Of a stretch of DNA of 64,000 nt, positions 56,075 to 64,000 are shown one piece after another. A program made the translations under genes and the position numbers. Position 1 is the stretch's first letter; each line of letters opens with the position of its first letter. This DNA is from Ophioderma brevispina (taxonomy: Eukaryota > Echinodermata > Ophiuroidea > Amphilepidida > Ophiodermatidae): assembly GCA_023653785.1 (NCBI GenBank), contig JAMKCH010012408.1:1-64000 (forward strand). Reading direction: 5' to 3'. The notes beneath the pieces were generated by a model. That model did no database searches, was not told the origin of the DNA, and saw nothing but the letters and a program-made list of their open reading frames with translations.

Positions 56075-58572
56075 TCAAATGTGCCAGTTGTCTCTTTAAG
56101 TGTTTTGAGCGAAAAAGTTTATACACCAGTTGCCTCAGAGGCCATTGTATTTTAATTAGTAACAAAAATAAAGACTTTCTTTCACAGTAGCTCAGACTTG
56201 CACGTAAGATATGTACACATACATACTTTCAAAATTATATAGGCCATGCGTTTCAAATTAGATAAAATCATCTTGAGGCAAGTCAGGGCGGAAACGAGGC
56301 TATGGATTATGACAGCTTGCCTATAATTTGATTGTTATTCACCTGTGTTGCGCGAACAAGCTCAGGAATCCACCATTAGATACCAAGGTAGCATGGAAAT
56401 TTGGCAGGATTATTAAAGGTTTCACCACCTTCGCCCAGATTTAATTTCCAATTTTAAGTGTATTTGTGTAGGTTGGATGGTGGAATTTTTCTCTCACTAT
56501 ATGCCGAAGTTCTTTTTTCTATTCTTAAAAAAAATCGTGACCCACTTAATTTTATAGTGTAGCCCTACGGGACTGTTCGGCATGGTATGCTGCAGATAGA
56601 AATGACTACAAACATGTTAGTATATATCAGAGGTTATCAGTTCGATAAAGCACATAGTAGTAGACGATTTTTAGACGGAACATGGCCGCATTAAAGAAAT
56701 TATTCCCAATAATTGCGGACATCGTAGTAGTTTGCGGAGTTCCAATTCGGCTTCCACACAGAGATTATACCCAGCTTTGAATTCGTGTGAAAGCACAATT
56801 TTGTTGATGCCAACAGGTTTCATTTATTGAAAGAGTCAAAAGGTCTGCCAAAAATTAACACGCAGGCTATACATAGCACTTGAAATTCAAAAACCATGCC
56901 GAAAATGAAGCTGATGATATACCACTTCAACTACGTAAAAAACATGAGGTGAAAAGGGCATTTAGCGATTACTGGCAAAATAAACAGAAAACGCAGGAAA
57001 TACGCGTTACCATGGGGTGCGGGATAATTTCAGGTGCGATCATGACTACGCCCAAGACCCACTCATTCTCGCCACCGTGTGCTTCTGGATTTAGGAAGTG
57101 GAAGCCGTTCGAGGAGAGATTTAAAGTTTCTGAGAGGGCTTACGAGTGATAATAACTGCCGGACGACCACCGTAAGTGAATATTCCAGCTATGGTGAAGG
57201 CAATAGTTTCTGAAAAAATCACATGACGATCCGTCTTTGTTACCAAGAGGAAATACGGGGAACGGGCATCAAAGATCGCTTAATATCTTGAGTTGGATGA
57301 TATCTTAAACGATGATGAAGACACTATATGAGATGCTGAGGAGAATAAAGACATCGGATTATGTTGTGTTCCAAGGGCGGGAGGAAGCCAGGAAGGGCAA
57401 ATTTAAGAGATTGCCGATCGGATTGCTTTCTTCATCTGTACGTATTGGGTGTGAGTAACTGTACCTTGAAAGTTTCCAGCACTGGCAACCCTGTGGAGCT
57501 TGGTTTTACACGAATTTCTGATTTTCGCACAATTTTAAACATCCAATTGTGTTATAGTCACCAACAAAGGTTACCACTGAAAACAATCCTGAGCTGATTT
57601 TTTTGCCGATTTAAACCAGCTATTTGACATTCAAAGTCACAAAAACCGCTTGGTTTAAACGGCAGGATTTAAGCACATTTCACGCGTCAGGCGCAAGGCG
57701 CAAAATCGCGTCGCGCGGTGAATTTTCTGCTGCGATGCGGTGCGCGTGGTAAGGTACTTTTGCGCGAACGCATCTTGGAAAAAACGAAAAATAATATTGA
57801 ACAATGTAAACAAAGCGGACTAATTTAGACCACATGAAATTTAAATTTCTTCTTATTACTGGAGTTAGAGACCTCAAAATATGTTTTGATTCAATAGTGA
57901 ATTAAAGATGTATTTCATAACCTTGCACAACATACTCAATTTTGAAGTTTCAAAGATAAAGTTATTTGAGAAAGAGACAGCGTGAAATGGCGCGTGAAAA
58001 AGTCACTTGTTACTAAAACACGATTTTCTCAAGGTTCAATTTCGCAAAATTTGGGCAAATTTTAAGAACAAGAAGGAACTCCAAAAATACCGAAAAGGCA
58101 AGGTTTAACTTTCATACGATAGCAAATCGGTCTATCTAGGACGGTTTTCTCAATTTTCATTTTCGATTTTAACTAAGATATTCTCCAATATAACTAAAAT
58201 TTTTTTTTGGAAAACACAAAAAAAAAGAAAAGTAAAATCACACTTTTTTGACATTTTCCTTATATTTCGAAAAGTAAGCTCTATTTTTAAAAATGAAAAA
58301 ACACAAACCCGTCCCTAGACAAATTTGTCATGTTTCTAAAATAAATCATAAAAAATCATGAAAATTCAAATTGTTTTTGTTATGCTGTCTGCAAAGTTTG
58401 GGGCACAAATCGGTTTTTTAGTATTTTATCAAAATACGAGAAAGTTTAAATTAATCTGATGCCATCTCGGGTTCATCGTCCAATTTCTTTCTAGAAATGT
58501 ATACTTTACATACATAATCAAAGATTGCAAAGGTACAAACCAAAATAGATACTCGCGAAACTCAAGGCTACC
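56075..58572. repeat. 2.45-kb tandem duplication, unit 2
   Basis: Second unit, directly abutting the first. An 89-codon plus-strand frame at 56880-57146 (residues KRAFSDYWQNKQKTQEIR) exists only in this copy because of indels in the other; it overlaps the CGCAGAAATACGCGT block shared with 36.8-37.7 kb. From 58573 the sequence is unrelated. Confidence 0.9.
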
Positions 58573-58574
58573 AT

Positions 58575-59650
58575 GCCCTTAAAGGCCGTTGTTAGTGTAC
58601 TTAATATTGAAATTTGCAGGAGAAGCTTAAAATGAAGAATAATGTATGTGGAATTCTAATAGGTATTTTTTCCAAATGAAAAATTGGCAGAAAAGGGAGA
58701 AAACAGAGTTTTCAAAGATATAAATCTCCATTCAATTACTGTTGTAGTTAGTGTCCATTCGGACCAGTTTGACTAAAAATTCCGATTGTCCTTATTGGGT
58801 GCTTTTGGTCTTATAATTTGATTGGGATAGTTAGGATGCATATACTCGTGTACAGACGGGCAAAAATCTGATTTGTGATGATTTTTTTTGTTTTTGATTT
58901 TGCAAATCCCTGTTAGTGCCTCTAATGGTCATAGTGACCAAGTATGTTAGGAACGTGCCATTCTACAAATGGTTACACTCCCAATAGTTACTAACGGGGA
59001 TCAAATGCGCAAAAAGTACCTACTTTCCAATCACTTTTAACTTAAGTTTGGTCAAAGGTGGTCGTATGTTAAATCCCTCCAAAATTATGACAACCATGGC
59101 AATGTTACTCCATTCGTCCGATACTTCCCTATGGTAAAATAACCGTAGTCTCACAGATTATTCTTTTTAACCCCCTATAGATGGAGCAAAAACAACGGCC
59201 TGTAGGCGGAGGAGATACTTACTTGCAGATCCTTTTCATCTGCGAGTACGGGGCTTATATTGTTATTGCCACCCAGTTGAAAAAGATTCTAGCGTTTAGT
59301 CACCTCCAAATGTCAGGTGAGTAATTTGGTCATGAAGCAAAACGGCCAAATACTGGACTCGTTTCACAAAATAAAAAAAAAAATTTTACATTCTCAAATA
59401 GGTCTGTGACTGTTGTTTTTGCTAAAAACACTGGTTAATGAAAGAAAGAAGTTAAGCATAAGTTGAGGATTGGGTTCGGCCAAAGTTGGTAGGTCAAAGC
59501 TTTATGCTTTAGGTGTGATTGCTTGCTGTAGTTATGGCGGCTGGCAGTGCGGGGCCTTCCGGTCCTTGAGTTTATTGCGTGCAGGAGTTCCTGTCTTTCC
59601 ATTTTCTTAAGGTCGGTCCGTTCTGTCGTTCTGGAGGGTATTTTATTTAT
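58575..59650. other. no recognisable feature
   Basis: A/T-rich, nothing identifiable. Confidence 0.4.
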
Positions 59651-59654
59651 TTGC

Positions 59655-59785
59655 CGTTCGGTACTTTTTTTATTTCTTTCCTTTCTTTCCTTCTTTCCTT
59701 CTTCCTTTCTTTCCTTCTGTTACTTTCGTTCCTTTCTTTTCCTTTCTTTTACCTTTTTTCCTTATTTCTTCTCTTCTTTTCTATT
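59655..59785. repeat. TTCC/TTTC-rich microsatellite
   Basis: Imperfect TTTC, TTCC and CTTT repeats. The Phe/Ser/Leu-rich open frames over it are artefacts of composition. Confidence 0.85.
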
Positions 59786-59789
59786 AAGG

Positions 59790-61815
59790 GTTGGATGCTG
59801 CACGATATCGTGTGCACAGCCGTTCTAGGTCAGTTTAGATTTAGAGCCAAGCAAAACACAATCAAGTCCTTTTTTCGCGGACATGAACGCAAGTTTCTGC
59901 GAATACGCAACGCAGCAAATATGGCGTAATATATTGCGTTATTTCATGCGCGCGAAATTAAAACTAAGGTGGTCTGCCCTGTTCTTCCCTCCCTCTCTCT
60001 GGCCATTATATTGAATGGCGGGATGTCATGCGCTCAAAACAGGCATATAAAACAATATCGAGGGCAGAGAGAGAAAAGAGAATTAATTCAACACGTAGTT
60101 TCATGGCAATACTACTGTACATAGTTTAGAACAGCCATGGTAAATTGTTGAAAAATTGATATAGGTCTACGACATGCTTCACTGTTATGTTTTTTGGCAG
60201 TTGTGAGTGTTGATGTAGCTCAATTTGGACAAATCTGTATGCAAGGTAGTGGAAAATACCCGACGCATATCAAAGTAGCAGGTCCTATTTATGTATTATT
60301 TATTTTGTTTTTTTGTATTACTTTATTTTATTTATCTTACTTATTTACTTTTTTAGCGTTAATTCGAAAACACTCCAAACAATAAAAAAAATCAAAAAGT
60401 AAAAATATCAAACACTAACGAACACAACCCTAGCAAAAAAACAAAATTTCAAAAAAGTGAAAAAGGAAAAAATAAAACCAAACTGTTTAAATAATGATTG
60501 AATCCGCTGTCCCGGTCTATAGTTTAGGCCTTACCTCTCGAAACAAAGCCAAAGCCGAGCAATCTACGGGTTGGCAAAGATTAAAAAAAATAATAGAGCC
60601 AAAAGGGAAAAGGTCTTTGAAATGCGGAGGAATAGGCAATTCAAAAATGAAGATGAAAAAACGATTGCATTAGGGCGGGAAAGGAACCTCGTGTCTTTCC
60701 ATCATCCAAATATAGTAAACCAAGCGTGAAGGAACTCAGCGACATATTGCATTCTGGACAAGCTGCCTGTCTCCGCAAACCGGACGCTTGTCGCATCTTA
60801 GGTGATACGTGACGCGTAAAGTAAGTAAAAAATTACGCGTTTGCAGAAACAGCGCAACCAAAATACAACTTTGCACTTTTTTGGCCACATTGGTGAAATA
60901 ACGAAAAAAGTAAGTCAGTGACCCCATTTTCATTTTATTTTGTGACGTATTGGTGGGACCCTAGACCCTATTAAAAAAATAGAACAATTATTACCGGAGC
61001 GTTTCTTGCTGTGATCAATTTTAGCATCATTTTATCACCCATTTCCATGGAACGTGTACAAATTTGGCATAAAAATGTGTTTTTATAACGTAAATATTCG
61101 AAAACGAAAGTCCGTAACCCCCTATTTTTATTATAGACTTTGAATCAGCCACCAATGAAATATCCTATAAAATTTAAAGCAAATTCCAGGATGAATTTCG
61201 ATCGTGCAGCATCCACCTTAAGATGACATTTTATTCAAAAATTTTTTTTTGATGGCGACATTTTATTAAAATTGAACACTGGCACATGAGATGACATTTT
61301 ATTCATTTTTAAGCAAAGGTGAATTTTATTTGCGAGGGGGCAACAGACGGTTATATGATTTTCATAAATTTATTATGAATTTACACGTGGTTTTGCCCTA
61401 GTGCCATGACGTAGACTACGAAAACAACAGCAGTTAGAACATGCCCGTAGTGTATTGTATTTATAGAGATGCTATCAACATAAAACATTTTGACTAAGGG
61501 AAAAATAAATTTACTTGCAATACGGCGTAAGAAGCCGGGAAACTGTTGCACAAATGCCGGGCATAATGGGGTTATTGCGATTGCAAATTATGCACAGGTT
61601 GCGTGTAGGGAGTTACTCAACAGAGTGTTGTAAAAAGTGATATGCCATTTTGTTCATATTCTTGACACAAATCTTTAATAAAAATGTTGTACCATGTACC
61701 CCCTTAAAGTTGACATGAAACATTTTTTTATTTATGGCCTACACTAACAAATACTCTAACCCTCAGGCCAAAATAAAAAAAAACGCTTGCCACCATCTGT
61801 CAAAGTAGGGTGAAA
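59790..61815. other. no recognisable feature
   Basis: No gene, RNA or repeat copy was recognised. GAGGGCAGAGAGAG at 60061 and CCCTCCCTCTCTCTGGCC at 59987 could pair as a weak hairpin. Confidence 0.4.
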
Positions 61816-61819
61816 TAGT

Positions 61820-62430
61820 GAAAGTAGTCTCTAAATAATATCTATTTAGGTTTAAAAAGAGAAAACTGTACGATTACGGTTATTTTACCGTCAGTCAGTT
61901 AAGATTTCTAACACTGCGCTCTATCATTGGAATCATGATGTCGACAAACAATTGGACTCCCCATTTCACGCATTCGAATGGTAAAAAAAAAAATCAGCCG
62001 GACAAGCCGTAACCAGTGCCTTTTTTTTCAAATTTTCACATCTGCTTAAATATAAAACATATCCTGAACAATATATAAATATCGTAAAGTTAATCGTAAA
62101 ATTCGTTTGTGCAGGGTGTGCTTTCATTAAAAAATCTGATGCCATCAGAGGGGCAAAACAATATTTGTTTCCGTAACCTGGCCGACCCCAGAAAAACCTG
62201 GACCCAATAATTTGTTTTAGCAAATTAGCACCAAAAAAAATGTTGCCGACCGATATTAGAATTTTCATTTACAATTTCAACAAAAAATACATCACTAAGA
62301 CAAAAAACATCAAAACAAGAAAACCAAAAACCCAATTAAAACAAGTAAAAATAGAAGATCTTTGCTATTCATTTAAAATGCTTTCCATTAAAAACACATT
62401 TTAAATTATTTTTAGAGTTAAAAACAATGT
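61820..62430. repeat. terminal duplication, copy 1
   Basis: Matches 63380-64000: AGTCTCTAAA-AAT-ATAT, GAAAACTGTACGATTACG, ACGTCAGTCA, ATCATTGGAAT-CATGAT-TCGACAA, AATCAG-CGGACAA-CCGTAACCAGTG, GAACAATATATAAA-TATCGT, GGCCGACCCCAGA and ATTAAAAACACATTT in the same order. Offset about 1,560 bases. No coding potential is evident. Confidence 0.85.
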
Positions 62431-62439
62431 GGAGATAGT

Positions 62440-63200
62440 CTTTATTAAAATCAACGATCAACCACAATATTTCTCCGGTACGGCAAACGAACATATTTTA
62501 TTCCTTATAATAAATAAAGCAATAAAATAAAAGGGTTATAGTTAGACTAAACTTTTTCAACAATTTAAGTAAGACCATTGGTATCAATACAATAAAATTT
62601 GATATTTAAAAAGATTAATTCAAATAAAAATTAATACTGTTTGTTTGGAAGCAATTAAATATTTTTCTGTTCTGCATTTGTACACGATGAATTGAAGTCA
62701 TTCGATGACAGTTTTAAAAAGGGGGAAAATCAATGCATAGACTACTATTCAAAATTCAAATGTGCCTCAAAAAACATATCCCTAACGTCCATTGACTGCA
62801 ATTGTTGCACTTTTCAAAAATCACGAGCCAGACTGTTTTAGGTGGAAATGCCCCTAGATTTCTAACAAGAAAAATAAAAATCCAAAACCGACCAACCCCC
62901 AATATTTGCTCCGTTAGCAACGAACATATGTGTGAAAGCAGCGGTAGAGGCCATATAGCATAAGGCGCGCTAATATACAACATCTATGCTATTTATTATA
63001 TTATTTTTATCCTAAGTAATAAATAAACGCATAAAAAAGCGTAGATTAAATATTAAAATTACCCTGTTATAAATAAAACAAAATTTTTTATTTTATTAAA
63101 AGATAATTTCGATAAAAAAAATTACTATTGTTTGATTGGGAGCCATCAAATATTTCCGGCCTGCCATTTTGACTTGTGAGTCCACCCCATGATGAGAGAG
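62440..63200. repeat. two diverged direct repeats (62440-62730 and 62870-63200)
   Basis: The pair share CACAATATTT-CTCCG-TA-GGCAA-CGAACATAT, then AATAAATAAA-GCA-TAAAA, then ACTATTGTTTG-TTGG-AGC-AT-AAATATTT and TGCATTTTG-AC. They lie inside the region between the two terminal-duplication copies. Confidence 0.5.
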
Positions 63201-63379
63201 AGTGTCTTAGCTACAATGACAACATACACGGAATAACCCGGGACCTTGTAGACGATGCCTATGGTATAGCGATGAAATAGGTGATGCATTTCATTAAATA
63301 TGGAGACACAATAGTCGGAAACTTACAGCAATAGACTCGCCAGTCGTACACAGGCATTCTTTCTATGATGAATTGAAAG

Positions 63380-63918
63380 TTAGAGTAAGTCTCTAAAGAA
63401 TTATATATTTCAGGTTAAAAAAGAGGCGAAAACTGTACGATTACGTGATTATACGTCAGTCATTCTGTTTAAGATTCTAATCACGGCGCTCGATCATTGG
63501 AATTCATGATTTCGACAACATTGACTCCCCCAGTTCACGCATTCGACATGGTAAAAAAAAATCAGTCGGACAATACCGTAACCAGTGCCTTTTTTTCAAA
63601 TTTCACATCTGTGAATGAAATATAAAAATATCCTGAACAATATATAAAATATCGTTTTAAAGTAATCGTAAAATTTAAGTGCTGCAGGGTGTTTGTTGCA
63701 TTAAAACTCACTGATGCATTCTGGGCAAGCATATTTGTTTCCCGAAACCGGCCGACCCCAGAGAAAAAAAACCGCCGACCAATTAAGTTTTTTTATGCAA
63801 ATGAGCACCAAAAAAAATCTGCCGGACCCCCGAGCTATATTTTCATTTACACTTTAAACAAAAATACCATCACTAAGACAAAAACATAAAAACAAGACAA
63901 CAAAACAATTAAAACAAG

Positions 63919-63962
<44 letters not shown>

Positions 63963-64000
63963 TTAAAAACACATTTTTAAATTAATTTTTAGAGTAAAAC
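63380..64000. repeat. terminal duplication, copy 2 (runs to window end)
   Basis: Second copy of 61820-62430. It has GGCCGACCCC and GCCGGACCCCCGAG blocks like copy 1, and ends in ATTAAAAACACATTTTTAAA at the window edge. A T34 run replaces about 40 bases found in copy 1. Confidence 0.85.
63925..63958. repeat. T34 homopolymer inside duplication copy 2
   Basis: An uninterrupted T run. In copy 1 the corresponding position (about 62350-62390) is ordinary mixed sequence, TAGAAGATCTTTGCTATTC and onward. Confidence 0.95.

Noticed and set aside
59547..59929. Hydrophobic Phe/Ser/Leu-rich frames resembling a membrane protein
   Set aside because: Produced by the TTTC/TTCC microsatellite.

Overview
Eukaryotic, repeat-dominated DNA with no host gene that I can recognise. 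The AT-rich base composition, the dense mix of LTR and non-LTR retrotransposons, SINEs, MITEs, foldbacks and long minisatellites, and above all a Ty3/gypsy-class element with integrase ahead of reverse transcriptase (the Gmr1 arrangement, described from deuterostomes) suggest a marine invertebrate, most likely a deuterostome such as an echinoderm, hemichordate or cephalochordate. The phylum is an inference. Nearly every recognisable coding stretch is broken by one-base indels, and copies of the same repeat differ mainly by indels. Part of that is decay, but it also looks like unpolished long-read sequence, so no frameshift here should be read as biology without re-sequencing.

Layout. 0-5.6 kb: three copies of one dispersed repeat, a tRNA-Lys-like sequence and a GC-rich foldback. 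5.9-8.4 kb: an L2-clade LINE with a (TATTGG)n tail. 8.6-11.6 kb: an inverted-repeat element and two copies of a ~200-bp MITE. 14.0-15.3 kb: relic of a second LINE type. 17.1-18.1 kb: solo LTR inside a TA microsatellite. 19.5-22.8 kb: LINE of the R2-like superclade with a restriction-like-endonuclease C terminus, abutting a ~168-bp satellite array (22.8-23.8 kb) that has an inverted copy at 26.2 kb. 28.35-35.80 kb: a structurally complete LTR retrotransposon on the minus strand (two ~1.05-kb LTRs, PBS, PPT, likely target-site duplication), order gag-protease-integrase-RT-RNase H. 36.8-37.7 kb: diverged relative of a sequence tandemly duplicated at 53.6-58.6 kb. 38.2-39.6 kb: ~105-bp minisatellite packed with AGGTCA half-sites. 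40.9-43.7 kb: LINE scrap, tRNA-derived SINE pair in inverted orientation and a palindromic MITE. 45.1-46.0 kb: inverted partial LTR. 47.1-50.5 kb: a 100-bp palindrome, a ~2.5-kb inverted-repeat structure holding a SINE with an L2-like tail, and a LINE 3' fragment. 51.2-52.2 kb: Tc1-like transposase relic. 53.6-58.6 kb: 2.45-kb tandem duplication. 61.8-64.0 kb: another direct duplication running off the window.

The parts interact as parasite and host of parasite: the SINE at 48.6 kb carries a 3' tail like that of L2 LINEs, which would let L2 machinery copy it, and the MITEs and foldbacks have no enzyme of their own here. The most notable item is the gypsy-class element with copia-like domain order. 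The most intriguing non-coding item is the AGGTCA minisatellite.
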